The notes: a model not told the origin generated them from the letters alone. A stretch of DNA of 61,117 nt from Holosporaceae bacterium 'Namur' (GCA_014116815.1 JACGYV010000011.1:1-61117); one strand, 5' to 3'. Positions 1 through 8,926 are shown, numbered from the stretch's first letter. Numbers and translations: made by a program.

Positions 1-1518
1 ATGCTGCCCGGGATTTACTGCAAGCAACCTAATGCTGGAGATTAAGAATTTATATATATTTCTTATTGGTTCAAAAATAGTATTTGCAATCCTATTTAGT
101 AAAGATTCTCTAGTCACTTTAGGAGTGAGTTGTACTTGTATACGTCCCTTAGAAACTTGGTAATAGTGCATACCGAATAAGCCGATAGCACTCCCTATAT
201 CACCTAAAGTAATACTTATAATAGCAAATTCACCTGCAATAATTCGGCCAAGCAAGGTAAAAGTAATAGCAATGATTACACTTGCTATAAATGATTTACT
301 GTTAGATCGGAAACCTAAAAATCCTGCAATAGTAGGGATTGAAATCAAAGGCTCCCAAAAATTTGATGCTAACCATATTAAAGCCAATATATTACTACTT
401 AATTTAATAAGAGCTAAAGAGGATATGGAGAGGATTGCGGTAGTAAATTTTAGGGATAAAAGCAGCGTAGTATTACTAATTTTTGGACGTAATACTTTTA
501 AAACATCATTAACTAAAATGATGGCTGTAGCATTTATTTTTGCTTCTGCAACAGACATAATAATTGCCATTAATCCCGAAACCATTATACCCTTTAATAC
601 AGGGGGCAGAAGAGATATAAACTTTAATAATGTTTCATCTGGTTGCATAGTTGGAAAAATAGATTTCATTTTATAAGCAATAAGGCAAAGCGCAGCTGAA
701 AAAGGCAGAGATATTAAAGCAATCATTTTTAATGCCTGCTTAAGTTGTTTAGCATCCCTAGCAATCAAGCATCTTTGTATAAAAGCTGGGTCTACCCCTG
801 GCAACAAGAAGTACAGTGCAAAGCTAGCTAATAAACTTATATTTTCATTAGATAATTTTATATTTGAATGTGAGCTGGGTAGATAAGAAATAAAATTTTC
901 AAGTCCGCCTATTTCAGAAAAAATCACTATATAAGATATTGGAATAATAAAAAAGAAAATAGCAAATTTGAAAATCTCTGTATGGATTACAGCCCTAATG
1001 CCTCCAAGAACAGAATATATTGTGATTATACCATATCCAATTAGTATTCCATAACCAGTTTCAATATTTAAAAAATAATTGAAAACAAATCCAAGTGCTA
1101 AAGCTTGAGCTGCAATAGATCCTAAACTTCTTATTGTAGATGCTAAAGCTACTATCCATCTTCCTGGAGATCCATAAAGTTTGAACATTATTTCACCAAG
1201 CGTTAAGCATTCCTTAAATTGCTCAAAGTTGGAAGTAATAATTTTAGTTATAATTAACCAACTTAACGGTACAAGTAATTGCCCGATTACATAAATAGCT
1301 CCAAACTCGTACACTTTACCTATTACCCCAATAGTACTACCTGCTCCAATTGAAGAAGCAAATATTATGCAAACCAGCACCGTTACCGATATATTTCTAT
1401 ACCCTTGAACAAATTCTTTAAAAGTTTGAATTTTAGTTGTGTTATATAAACCAATTATTAGGCAAGAAAATAAAAACGCTATAACAATAATTAAATCAAT
1501 ATAATTTAATTTGAACAT
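1..1518 (-). CDS. Sodium:solute symporter family protein, C-terminus cut by window edge
   Basis: The frame is open from the ATG at 1518 to base 1: 506 codons with no stop, so the C-terminus lies outside the window. The product is almost entirely hydrophobic segments. After the first transmembrane helix it has the family-typical stretch FVQGYRN, and then FASSIGAGSTIG (about residues 53-64), which matches the Na+-binding TM region of the SSS (PutP/PanF-like) family. Likely role: Na+-coupled uptake of an amino acid, organic acid or similar solute across the inner membrane; the substrate cannot be read from sequence. The last visible part (around residue 450 on) turns more polar after the last TM helices. 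Some alphaproteobacterial SSS proteins continue into a sensor histidine kinase, and that possibility is open here. The gene stands alone, with AT-rich DNA upstream. Confidence 0.85.
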   Translation of the reverse strand, partial: MFKLNYIDLIIVIAFLFSCLIIGLYNTTKIQTFKEFVQGYRNISVTVLVCIIFASSIGAGSTIGVIGKVYEFGAIYVIGQLLVPLSWLIITKIITSNFEQFKECLTLGEIMFKLYGSPGRWIVALASTIRSLGSIAAQALALGFVFNYFLNIETGYGILIGYGIITIYSVLGGIRAVIHTEIFKFAIFFFIIPISYIVIFSEIGGLENFISYLPSSHSNIKLSNENISLLASFALYFLLPGVDPAFIQRCLIARDAKQLKQALKMIALISLPFSAALCLIAYKMKSIFPTMQPDETLLKFISLLPPVLKGIMVSGLMAIIMSVAEAKINATAIILVNDVLKVLRPKISNTTLLLSLKFTTAILSISSLALIKLSSNILALIWLASNFWEPLISIPTIAGFLGFRSNSKSFIASVIIAITFTLLGRIIAGEFAIISITLGDIGSAIGLFGMHYYQVSKGRIQVQLTPKVTRESLLNRIANTIFEPIRNIYKFLISSIRLLAVNPGQH

Positions 1519-1775
1519 GATTATTTATTAAGAATATTAGTAAAATATAGTAGTTTAATAAAGTATTAATAAAATATATCAATTGCTATAAAGCAATAAC
1601 TTATATTTTAAATTATAAGCAGCATCTATATTTTCTTAAAAAGGTATACTTAATATATTTAATAATATATGAAAAATATTACTAAGAACCTGGGTGTTCA
1701 ATTTTTCTGAAAGCTAATATTTTAGGAACCTGATTTGAACTTAGTTCTAAAGTATCTTTTTAGCATCCTATTACT

Positions 1776-1937
1776 TCAATCAGTTTTGTTGCCTTGAGAT
1801 AAAAGAGTATTTTGCTCTAAAACCGCTTCAATAGCATTTTTAGCTATAAAAGTTTCTTTAGTAGCTTTTGAATGAGAAAATGCACAAACAACGAATGCTA
1901 CTGCACCTAGTATAAAAGCTTTTTTAAAAATAGACAT
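1776..1937 (-). CDS. Small secreted or membrane-anchored peptide (53 aa), unknown function
   Basis: A short frame, ATG at 1937 to TGA at 1776-1778. The N-terminus MSIFKKAFILGAVAFVVCAF is a good Sec-type signal: basic n-region, long hydrophobic core and a possible cleavage site after SKA near residue 25. The remaining 28 residues are polar. A Cys lies at the end of the hydrophobic core, but VVC is a poor lipobox, so a lipoprotein is less likely than a small exported peptide or membrane anchor. A Shine-Dalgarno-like GAGG lies about 8 bases before the start, and a well-spaced promoter sits further upstream (1974-2002), which is the main reason to believe it. No family recognised. Confidence 0.5.
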   Translation of the reverse strand: MSIFKKAFILGAVAFVVCAFSHSKATKETFIAKNAIEAVLEQNTLLSQGNKTD

Positions 1938-1973
1938 TTTGATTGCCTCAGAGTTATTTATTAACTTTAAAAT

Positions 1974-2002
1974 AGATTAAAGAATCTTAATTAATTTGAC
2001 AA
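1974..2002 (-). promoter_or_regulatory. Predicted sigma-70-type promoter of the small secreted peptide
   Basis: On the minus strand TTGTCA (2002-1997) and TAATCT (1979-1974) are separated by exactly 17 bases, and lie 37 bases upstream of the ATG at 1937. One mismatch to the -35 consensus and two to the -10. Confidence 0.5.
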
Positions 2003-2375
2003 TAGCTATTTTATTAAGAATTGGATAATAAATAATTACCATTTGCTACGTTACTTTAATAGCTATAAAAGATTAAAGTTTTGAAATATCTAATATACCG
2101 CCTACCTTATTACCATGGTAGCATAAGAGTTAAAAATTCGAAAAATAAGTAATATATAACCTTATAAAGTTTCAAACCAAGGGATAAAATTATTACATTG
2201 TAATAAATATGTTGTTTTAGCTTAGGCAATGTAAAGTAAGGAAAGATTTACTTGGATGCTATGGTCAAATATTGACGAAATACAGTAAAGTTTAAAAAAT
2301 AATCTGAAGCCCTTTTAAGCAGCATTATAGTAAATAACATTATCTTTAGAGCAAAACAAAAATCTAAAAAAATAT
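2003..2375. other. Intergenic, no gene seen
   Basis: About 370 bases of AT-rich DNA between the small peptide and the cobS-type gene. No open frame with a start and ribosome site, and no tRNA-like fold. The only structure seen is a short palindrome TACCATGGTA near 2112 inside a weak CTACC/GGTAG inverted repeat. Confidence 0.6.
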
Positions 2376-3275
2376 TTAAAAGCATTTATTAAAAAACTCT
2401 TCATAAATATGTTTTTCTAAGATATCGCATTTATTAAGAAATGAATAATCAAAGGAAAGTTTTATATCTTTCAAAATAGAATAGTTTTGTGCCCAGTTTA
2501 ATATATTTCTTGTAGACATTAAAATAGTGATATCGCCGTTTATAAATCCTTGTCTTATAAGTTGAGCGAGAGTCACCATGCTTTTAAGTGTATCTTTAGG
2601 GATATCTGAAAGTTTTAATGTTAATACTTCAAGCTCTTTATCAGGGGGCATAAAATCAAGGTTGGTAATAATATTCCAGCGATCTAGCTGCGCCTGATTT
2701 ATCGGGTTTGTACCGTGATAAAGGCCGGTCGGGTCGCCCAGGCCGATAGTGTTTGCGGTTGCAAAGATTCTAAAATGCTTATGAGGCTTTATTACGCTGT
2801 TTTGCTCAAGTAAAGTAAGCTTCCCGTTTGTCTCTAAAAGTTGTTGGATTACAAACATAACATCCGGTCGCCCTGCGTCATATTCATCAATAATAAGTGC
2901 GATAGGCTGTTTTAGGGCAAGAGGGATTATACCTTCCTGAAATAAAGTGACTTGTTTTCCTTCGCTTAGGGTTATGGTATCACGGCCGATCAGCTCGGTT
3001 CTGGTAATGTGACCGTCAAGATTAATTCTGATGCACGGCCAATTCAATCTTGCTGCAACTTGCTCAACATGGCTTGATTTTCCGCTGCCGTGGTAACCGT
3101 TTATAAAAACTTTAAGGTTATGCTCGAAGCCCATAAGTATAGCTCTGGTTGTGTTTTCATCAAACACATAGCAATCATCCGTTTCAGGGACTAAATCTGA
3201 TTTGCTCCTGAATTTATTTAGTTCGCCGAAATCAAAATCAAATAAACTTTTAGAATCTACTTTAATTTTTTCCAT
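2376..3275 (-). CDS. cobS: CobS-type AAA+ ATPase (cobaltochelatase small-subunit family)
   Basis: A 299-residue AAA+ ATPase. Walker A is GYHGSGKS (residues 60-67), Walker B IIDEYD (128-133), followed by AGRPDVMFVIQQ and then ATANTIGLGDPTGLYHGT with NQAQLDRW, which is the CobS signature (sensor 1 and arginine-finger regions). Known role: with CobT it forms the chaperone ring that drives CobN to insert cobalt in aerobic cobalamin synthesis. No cobN, cobT or other cobalamin gene is in this window; CobS/CobT pairs also persist in alphaproteobacteria that lack the pathway, so its substrate here may be another complex. The start overlaps the flbD stop as TAATG, so the two are probably translationally coupled. 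Slightly shorter than the usual 320-330 residues, mostly at the N-terminus. Confidence 0.88.
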   Translation of the reverse strand: MEKIKVDSKSLFDFDFGELNKFRSKSDLVPETDDCYVFDENTTRAILMGFEHNLKVFINGYHGSGKSSHVEQVAARLNWPCIRINLDGHITRTELIGRDTITLSEGKQVTLFQEGIIPLALKQPIALIIDEYDAGRPDVMFVIQQLLETNGKLTLLEQNSVIKPHKHFRIFATANTIGLGDPTGLYHGTNPINQAQLDRWNIITNLDFMPPDKELEVLTLKLSDIPKDTLKSMVTLAQLIRQGFINGDITILMSTRNILNWAQNYSILKDIKLSFDYSFLNKCDILEKHIYEEFFNKCF

Positions 3276-4564
3276 TAACTTGCATTCCTATATTGATCCA
3301 GCTTTTTCTTCAGCACCTTTATAGTTATACCGAGAACATTAGCGGTTTTATCGTAATTTCCTTGAAATTTCTTCCAGGCATTTTCTATAGTTTCTTTTTC
3401 AGCCGCAGCCAATGTTTTTACTTCAATATTATCATTATTTACTATGGAATTATTGTAATCCGTAAGAGTTAATATTATGTCATTAGGAGAGATTTTTTCA
3501 TCTAAAGAAAGAAGTAATGCCCGGTGAATAGTATTTTCTAATTCTCTTACATTACCCGGCCAATTATAAGATAATAATTTTTCAGTTGCCTCATTCGATA
3601 GTTGCTTATATGGGATAGAATTTAAGACGGAAAACTTATTAAGGAACACTTCAGCAAGGTCTAAAATATCATCTTTTCTTTCTTTTAAAGAAGGGAGCTT
3701 TAAATGAATAACGTTAAGTCTATAAAATAAATCTTCCCTAAATCTCCCGGCTTTCACCTCTTCAGTTAAGTTTCTGTTTGAAGTAGCTAAGATTCTAATA
3801 TCTAATTTTACCGGGGTACTTCCGCCGACTCTATATATTTCTCTTTCCTGTATTGCTCTAAGTAATTTTGCTTGAAGCCTTAACTCCATTTCACTTATTT
3901 CATCCAACAGTATTGTCCCGCCTTGTGCCTCTTCAAATTTACCGATTCTGCGGTCAACGGCACCCGTAAATGCCCCCTTCTCATGCCCGAAAAGTTCCGA
4001 TTCCAGTAAATTATCAGGGATAGCCGCGCAGTTAAGCGATATTAAATCTCTTTTGCTACGTTTACTTCTATTGTGAATATATTTAGCTATAACTTCTTTA
4101 CCTACTCCCGATTCACCTGTTATAAGAACGCTTGCCTCACTGGGAGCTATTTGGTCTGCTATTCTGATAGTTTCTTGAAATTCTTTTGATTTTGCAATCA
4201 TCTTTGAAGGTTTATCGCTTGTCGTAATTAATTCCAAAAGTGCGGAAATAATTTCTTCATCCGGGGGGAGAGATATATATTCCTTAGCGCCGGACTTAAT
4301 AGCATATATAGCCTTTTCTTTATCAGCTTCGATCCCGCAGGCAATCACCGGTATACTTATTCTTTCTTCTTTAAGGCTTTGGGTTAAAGATTTTATATCT
4401 TGTGAAACCTCAACCAATAATAAATCCGCTCCCTTACCGGAGCGCAACGCCGCCAGAGCAGCTTTAATATCGGAAACATGAAAGATTTTTGCTCCCCGGT
4501 TAGCCGCGATTTTACTTGCAGTAACTATCTGTTCACTCATTCCACCAATTACAATTAGTCTCAT
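3275..4564 (-). CDS. flbD: FlbD-type sigma-54 activator (flagellar gene regulator)
   Basis: A 429-residue NtrC-family activator. Receiver-like domain at 1-115; AAA+ sigma-54 interaction domain at about 122-350 with Walker A GESGVGKE (150-157), GAFTGA loop (197-202, contacts sigma-54) and Walker [12 protein letters not shown]; Fis-type helix-turn-helix at the C-terminus ([18 protein letters not shown]). The N-terminus (MRLIVIGG, then [40 protein letters not shown]) follows Caulobacter FlbD closely rather than NtrC/NtrX. FlbD switches class III/IV flagellar genes and is controlled by FliX, not by a classical kinase. The expected phospho-acceptor Asp is Glu (residue 52) and the acidic pocket is degenerate, consistent with phosphorylation-independent control. 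It is immediately upstream of, and overlaps, the cobS-type gene. No flagellar structural gene is in the window. Confidence 0.85.
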   Translation of the reverse strand: MRLIVIGGMSEQIVTASKIAANRGAKIFHVSDIKAALAALRSGKGADLLLVEVSQDIKSLTQSLKEERISIPVIACGIEADKEKAIYAIKSGAKEYISLPPDEEIISALLELITTSDKPSKMIAKSKEFQETIRIADQIAPSEASVLITGESGVGKEVIAKYIHNRSKRSKRDLISLNCAAIPDNLLESELFGHEKGAFTGAVDRRIGKFEEAQGGTILLDEISEMELRLQAKLLRAIQEREIYRVGGSTPVKLDIRILATSNRNLTEEVKAGRFREDLFYRLNVIHLKLPSLKERKDDILDLAEVFLNKFSVLNSIPYKQLSNEATEKLLSYNWPGNVRELENTIHRALLLSLDEKISPNDIILTLTDYNNSIVNNDNIEVKTLAAAEKETIENAWKKFQGNYDKTANVLGITIKVLKKKLDQYRNAS

Positions 4565-4623
4565 TGCTTACCGGCTCTAATATTAAGATTATATAAAGAT
4601 ACTATATAAATAATTCAGATCTT

Positions 4624-5316
4624 TCAAATATTATAAATAATATTCGAATGGTTTGAAGCAGCATTGCTAATCCGAGTGTTTACATTAGTAATTAAGATGT
4701 ATTTTAACGTACTAAATATCATATAAAATGCTATGCATATTAAAATATGCAGCACAGCAGTACTACTTAGCCCTAGAAATTTTATCGAAAAACCCGCTTG
4801 CTCCAAACAACTGGCAAGTACTAATAAAAAAATTCCTAAAATTCCGGGTATAATATTTTTTGATAAATTATTAGCAAAGCAAACTAAAAATATAACAAGC
4901 ATATTAAAAGCAGCCATGCTGTAATAAAGAACCGCTATTACAAATTCACTACTCACTTCAACTACGGCTATAAAATAAAGTACTAAGGTTACAATAGAAA
5001 AGATAAACATAATATAAGTAAATAATCTTGAATTAAACATTGCGGCACACATATTCCAAGTAATGGCGACCGCTACTCCCAGGCAAACTAAATTCATATA
5101 ATTCAGCGTCATTTTTAATAAATAATTTTTGCTGTTAATCAGCACTCCTTCGTTTACTAAACCAAGTGAGGTTGAGATACTTATAAGTACTAAAAAAGAA
5201 ATGATTAAATTTTTTAAAACTCGGTTCGTTGTTTCAATTTTATAAAAATCGATACTATAATATATGCATTGGATAACCAATACACTTAAAATTAAAATTA
5301 TATCTATATACATCAT
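4624..5316 (-). CDS. Seven-TM membrane protein, unknown function
   Basis: A 230-residue protein with about seven predicted transmembrane helices (roughly residues 3-21, 33-52, 68-90, 97-118, 126-147, 152-172, 182-205), short connecting loops and a polar Asn/Ser-rich tail. The TM count and short loops resemble 7-TM sensory membrane domains, but I recognise no family and no catalytic residues. It lies 59 bases upstream of flbD on the same strand, so it may be in the same transcript; a link to FlbD signalling is conjecture. The start could be either of the two initial Met codons. Confidence 0.7.
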   Translation of the reverse strand: MMYIDIILILSVLVIQCIYYSIDFYKIETTNRVLKNLIISFLVLISISTSLGLVNEGVLINSKNYLLKMTLNYMNLVCLGVAVAITWNMCAAMFNSRLFTYIMFIFSIVTLVLYFIAVVEVSSEFVIAVLYYSMAAFNMLVIFLVCFANNLSKNIIPGILGIFLLVLASCLEQAGFSIKFLGLSSTAVLHILICIAFYMIFSTLKYILITNVNTRISNAASNHSNIIYNI

Positions 5317-5431
5317 AAATACTAAAAATACATTCTCTTATTAGCAGAATTTTTTCTTTTTTTCAACTGGGCAATTACATAATTATATTATTTTTTAATA
5401 TAAGGAGTCAGGTAAGATTTTAAATAATTTC

Positions 5432-5461
5432 TTGCCTTTTTAATTTGAACGGGATTATAAT
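5432..5461 (+). promoter_or_regulatory. Promoter of the SRP RNA gene
   Basis: TTGCCT (5432-5437), an 18-base spacer and a perfect TATAAT (5456-5461). The -10 box ends six bases before G5468, the base at which the folded SRP RNA begins, so box positions and the RNA 5' end agree independently. Confidence 0.75.
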
Positions 5462-5467
5462 TATAAA

Positions 5468-5559
5468 GGAAGTTAGTTGAGGGCAGCAAAGTTTGTAAAT
5501 TTGGTCAGGTCTGAAAAGAAGCAGCCATAGCAAGTTAAACTGGGTCTTAGCTAGCTTCC
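5468..5559 (+). ncRNA. ffs: Signal recognition particle RNA (4.5S-type)
   Basis: The segment at 5503-5526 contains the near-invariant SRP domain IV sequence GGTCAGGTCTGAAAAGAAGC followed by AGCC, with a GAAA tetraloop in place of the E. coli GGAA. The ends pair: GGAAGTTAGTTGAG (5468-5481) with CTTAGCTAGCTTCC (5546-5559) by Watson-Crick and G-U pairs over 14 positions, giving the expected single long hairpin of about 92 nt. It binds Ffh and targets nascent membrane proteins to SecYEG with FtsY. It lacks an Alu domain, as in most Gram-negative bacteria. A strong promoter precedes it; no clear terminator follows, and read-through towards dnaN is possible. Confidence 0.93.
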
Positions 5560-5617
5560 ACCTCAAATTTTATTCTCAGATAAAAAAGTTCTATTTTGCT
5601 ATCTTACTTAATTGATA

Positions 5618-5645
5618 TTGAAAGTTGTAGAATATTGATTATTAT
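5618..5645 (+). promoter_or_regulatory. Predicted promoter of dnaN
   Basis: TTGAAA (5618-5623), a 16-base spacer and TATTAT (5640-5645), 31 bases before the dnaN ATG. A reasonable sigma-70-type match; not tested. Confidence 0.4.
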
Positions 5646-5676
5646 GCTTTCAAAAGCAGATATTTAGGTTCTCCGT

Positions 5677-6804
5677 ATGAAAATTGTTATAAAGAAGAGT
5701 AATTTACAGAAAGCTCTTAATCATGTTCAATCAATAGTAGAAAAGCGTAATGCTATTGCAATGCTTGCGAATGTAAAGCTTGAAGCTAAGGATAGTCGTC
5801 TTGCCTTTACTACTACGGATATGGATATTTCAATAACTGATTTAGTTGAAGCTGAGGTTGACCAACCTTATTCAACTACTATTCCGGTGCTTACATTGTA
5901 TGAAATTGTTAAAAAAATCCCTGAAGATGCTGATATAACTTTCGAGGCATCGGCAGATAATACCAATCAGATTTTAGTTAAGTTTGCTTCCAGCAAATTC
6001 ACTTTACCTTGTTTACCGGCGGAAGAATTTCCTAATTTTGAACTTGGTGATACTACCCATAATTTTAAAATTAACTCCGGTGCCTTAAAACTTTTATTAA
6101 CTAAGACCCGTCATGCTATTTCCAATGAGGAAACAAGATATTATTTAAACGGAATTTATCTTCATAGCATTGAATCCGATGGCTCCGGATTATTAAGAGC
6201 AGTTTCAACCGACGGTCATCGCTTAGCAAGAGCGGAGGTAGAGCTTCCTGAAGGAGCGAAAAATATACCCGGTATAATTATTCCTAAAAAAACCGTAAAT
6301 GAATTAATAAAGCTCGTGGAAGATTTTAATGATGATATAAATGTCGGTTTGTCAGTTAATAAAGCAATATTTGAGATTGGTAATTCGAAATTAATTACTA
6401 AGCTGATTGACGGTAAGTTCCCGGACTATACCCGAGTTATCCCAACTACTAATGATAAGCAGCTGGAAATTTCCTGTAAAGATTTGATTAAATCCATTGA
6501 GCTTGTTATCTCAGTCTCAAGCGATAAAACAAGAGCAGTTAAGCTTGATATCGAGCCGTCAAAGGTGGTGCTTTCGGCAAGCAGTGAAATGAATGGTAAT
6601 GCAAGCGGAACACAAATGCTTGCGGCTAATTATAATCTTGAACCGCTTTCAATCGGTTTTAATTCAAAATATGTTTTAGATTCCTTAAATACTATGGAGG
6701 GAGACACAGTCAGATTCATGCTTTCCAATAGTAGCGGGGCGGTAATTGCATTAGACAGCGCTGATGATAAAAGTCTCTATATATTAATGCCTATGCAGGT
6801 TTAA
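5677..6804 (+). CDS. dnaN: DNA polymerase III beta subunit (sliding clamp)
   Basis: 375 residues, the normal clamp length, with the three repeated clamp domains (about 1-120, 128-250 and 252-375). Recognisable stretches include ISNEETRYYLNGIYLH, STDGHRLARAE, KFPDYTRVIP, and the C-terminal LDSADDKSLYILMPMQV carrying the YxxMPM-type end that forms part of the hydrophobic pocket for partner motifs. The dimer encircles DNA and gives processivity to Pol III, and recruits MutL, ligase and Hda/DnaA-family proteins. It is followed three bases later by recF, the classical dnaN-recF order; dnaA is not present upstream, where the SRP RNA gene sits instead. Confidence 0.97.
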   Translation: MKIVIKKSNLQKALNHVQSIVEKRNAIAMLANVKLEAKDSRLAFTTTDMDISITDLVEAEVDQPYSTTIPVLTLYEIVKKIPEDADITFEASADNTNQILVKFASSKFTLPCLPAEEFPNFELGDTTHNFKINSGALKLLLTKTRHAISNEETRYYLNGIYLHSIESDGSGLLRAVSTDGHRLARAEVELPEGAKNIPGIIIPKKTVNELIKLVEDFNDDINVGLSVNKAIFEIGNSKLITKLIDGKFPDYTRVIPTTNDKQLEISCKDLIKSIELVISVSSDKTRAVKLDIEPSKVVLSASSEMNGNASGTQMLAANYNLEPLSIGFNSKYVLDSLNTMEGDTVRFMLSNSSGAVIALDSADDKSLYILMPMQV

Positions 6805-6807
6805 TCT

Positions 6808-7905
6808 TTGACGATATCTAAGCTTACATTAACCGGTTTTCGTAATCACATAAGCTTAAATTTAAGTCTCAACAGTAATTTTGTAGTTATTTGCGGGCAA
6901 AACGGTGTAGGAAAAACCAATGTATTGGAAGCAATATCATTCTTTGCGCCGGGGAAAGGTTTTAGAAATGCCGGCTCAGAGGATATTTTTAATAAGAATG
7001 ATAAGCGGTTTAATGAATGGGCGGTGAGTGCCGAGTTTGAGTGCGGTTATGATGATATCCGGCTTACAACCGGTTGTAAGCCGGATGCTTATCAGAATAT
7101 CTCCCGCAGAATTATGAAAGTTAATGATGAGCTATCAAATAAATCTTCAGAGTTGCTTAATTATCTCAAAGTAATTTGGATAACTCCTCAGACTGATAGA
7201 ATATTTTTAGAATCACCGGGAGTAAGAAGGAAGTTTTTAGATAGGGTGGCTTATAACTTCTTTCCGTTGCATGCTTCTCATATAGTTAATTATGAAAAAC
7301 TGGTCAGATCCAGGTTAAAGATTATTCAACAACCTAAATTTGATGAAATTTGGGTAGCAGCGCTTGAAAAACAACTCGCTACATTAAATTTTCAAATTTA
7401 TAAAAATAGAACTAATTGTCTTAATATGATTAAGGAGTCGCTTAATTTAAATTCGAGTAATTTTCTTAAGCCATCTATTAACCTGATCGGCAGTATTGAT
7501 AATTTTCTTACGGATATAAAAAATAATGAAGTTGAGCAAATCCAAGAAAAGCTGAAATCTAACAGAAGGATTGATGCTTTAAGCGGTAGGACAAATTTCG
7601 GTATTCATAAAAGCGATATAGAAGCTTTCCATCCCATAAAGCACATTAAGGCAGACCAGTGTTCTACGGGCGAGCAAAAAGCTATGTTAATTTCAATCAT
7701 ATTAGCTCAAATCAAATCTATAAAGCAAATTAGCTCCACTCCGGTGATTTTATTGCTTGACGAAGTATTTTCTCACCTTGATATAAATTTTAGACGAAAC
7801 CTAATTGAAGAATTAAATGATATTGAAGTTCAAGCTTGGATCACCACGGCTAATGAACATATAATTGAAGAGATTAATTATAAAAAAAACGTAGTATTAA
7901 TTTAA
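6808..7905 (+). CDS. recF: DNA replication/repair protein RecF
   Basis: 365 residues with an SMC/ABC-type ATPase: Walker A GQNGVGKT (residues 30-37), signature STGEQKA (286-292) and Walker B ILLLDEVFSHLD (from about 314). The N-terminal LTLTGFRNH and the WITPQTDRIFLESPGVRRKFLDR stretch are RecF-specific. RecF with RecO and RecR loads RecA at gapped DNA. The start chosen is TTG at 6808, three bases after the dnaN stop, because it gives the conserved N-terminus and no in-frame ATG is available before the Walker A. Probably co-transcribed and translationally coupled with dnaN. Confidence 0.95.
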   Translation: MTISKLTLTGFRNHISLNLSLNSNFVVICGQNGVGKTNVLEAISFFAPGKGFRNAGSEDIFNKNDKRFNEWAVSAEFECGYDDIRLTTGCKPDAYQNISRRIMKVNDELSNKSSELLNYLKVIWITPQTDRIFLESPGVRRKFLDRVAYNFFPLHASHIVNYEKLVRSRLKIIQQPKFDEIWVAALEKQLATLNFQIYKNRTNCLNMIKESLNLNSSNFLKPSINLIGSIDNFLTDIKNNEVEQIQEKLKSNRRIDALSGRTNFGIHKSDIEAFHPIKHIKADQCSTGEQKAMLISIILAQIKSIKQISSTPVILLLDEVFSHLDINFRRNLIEELNDIEVQAWITTANEHIIEEINYKKNVVLI

Positions 7906-8278
7906 AAATAATATTTGTATTATAAGTTTTTTTTGAGCTAAAATATAGATATCTTAAGTAAAGGTGGATATGAGAATATTTGATTCCTATTAAGTAGTAA
8001 AGAAGCTAAGTCAAGTCGGTTTAACCGAAAGGACAGGCCGGTGAAGTAATGCATGCTATTATGAATATTTGGGAATACGATTTAAATAGGGTTATTATCA
8101 AAGAGAATAGATTAAAGCTTGGATAATAAATTACTAATCTAGATATATGATTGACAATATTAGTAATTTTTTTAATATTAGATAAAAGTATGAAATATAT
8201 TATTATATATAAGCTATTTATAAAGAATAACATTAAAAATAGATATTATTTAGCTAAACTAATTTTGCGGAAGATATT
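7906..8278. other. Intergenic with a terminator and a possible short remnant frame
   Basis: Holds a terminator-like hairpin at 8128-8173. Between about 8024 and 8125 there is a short open stretch containing MHAIMNIWEYDLNRVIIKEN-like residues ending in TAA; it is too short and lacks a convincing ribosome site, so it is recorded only as a possible gene remnant. No tRNA fold found. Confidence 0.4.
8128..8173 (+). terminator. Rho-independent terminator-like hairpin
   Basis: AAATTACTAAT (8128-8138) pairs perfectly with ATTAGTAATTT (8159-8169) over 11 bp, with a 20-base loop, and runs straight into seven T residues (8167-8173). AT-only stem but well placed before the next gene. Confidence 0.5.
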
Positions 8279-8782
8279 GTGAACAATACTTTTTATAGCC
8301 CTAAATATGATTACTTAAAAAAAGCTATTATGCCAAGTATACAAGTGGTTATTTTGTATCTTATTTATGTAATAACTTTACACCCTTACAGTGGAGGTTT
8401 AGGAGGTTTTATATTTATATTTACCGGTTGGATTATTCCTACTTTAATTAACTTAATTATATCGCATTATATATCATTTAAAATTTTCAACTTTTCTAAA
8501 ATTAAATCATTAGCTCTGATGGTATGTATTTCATTTGTAATGGGATTAAATATTAGGATAGTTTATCTGTTTAACGGGATTGAGCACAATCGTGCATTAT
8601 ATTCCACAATAAGAGCCGGTGGTAACGAAGGATGTATGTGCATGTATTTTGATGTGCCGGGAAAAGGGAGGATACCTCTTAAAGAGCTCCCTATCTCAAG
8701 CTTTTTAATTTATGCTTCGAGTAGTATAATAAATAGTAATATTTGGACATATTTTTTCCGTGCAAGAGAATTAGGGATGTAG
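8279..8782 (+). CDS. Small membrane protein, unknown function
   Basis: 167 residues with about three to four hydrophobic helices (near 18-36, 42-65, 75-96 and 136-153) and a polar segment at 100-135 carrying GNEGCMCMYFDVPGKGRIP, which contains two closely spaced Cys. No family recognised. Start taken as GTG 8279 because GGAAG lies seven bases upstream (8267-8271). It is isolated between recF and comF, and the intergenic DNA on both sides is AT-rich. Confidence 0.6.
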   Translation: MNNTFYSPKYDYLKKAIMPSIQVVILYLIYVITLHPYSGGLGGFIFIFTGWIIPTLINLIISHYISFKIFNFSKIKSLALMVCISFVMGLNIRIVYLFNGIEHNRALYSTIRAGGNEGCMCMYFDVPGKGRIPLKELPISSFLIYASSSIINSNIWTYFFRARELGM

Positions 8783-8926
8783 ATATTACGAAAATGAAGT
8801 TAGATATTCATGAACTTATTATAAAGATAAAAAAGAACAAAGGTAATGAGGAATTAAAATAAATAAGTAGTATTTATACAAATTACATTAAAGAATATTA
8901 TAATTTATATAAAAGAAACGTAATTT

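Noticed and set aside
272..676. 134-codon open frame on the plus strand
   Set aside because: Lies antisense inside the symporter, whose frame carries the conserved TM pattern.
8021..8233. 70-codon minus-strand frame, hydrophobic
   Set aside because: Spans the terminator hairpin at 8128-8173, is AT-driven, and has no ribosome site.
8794..8862. 22-codon frame after the small membrane protein
   Set aside because: Too short, no ribosome site, no recognisable product.
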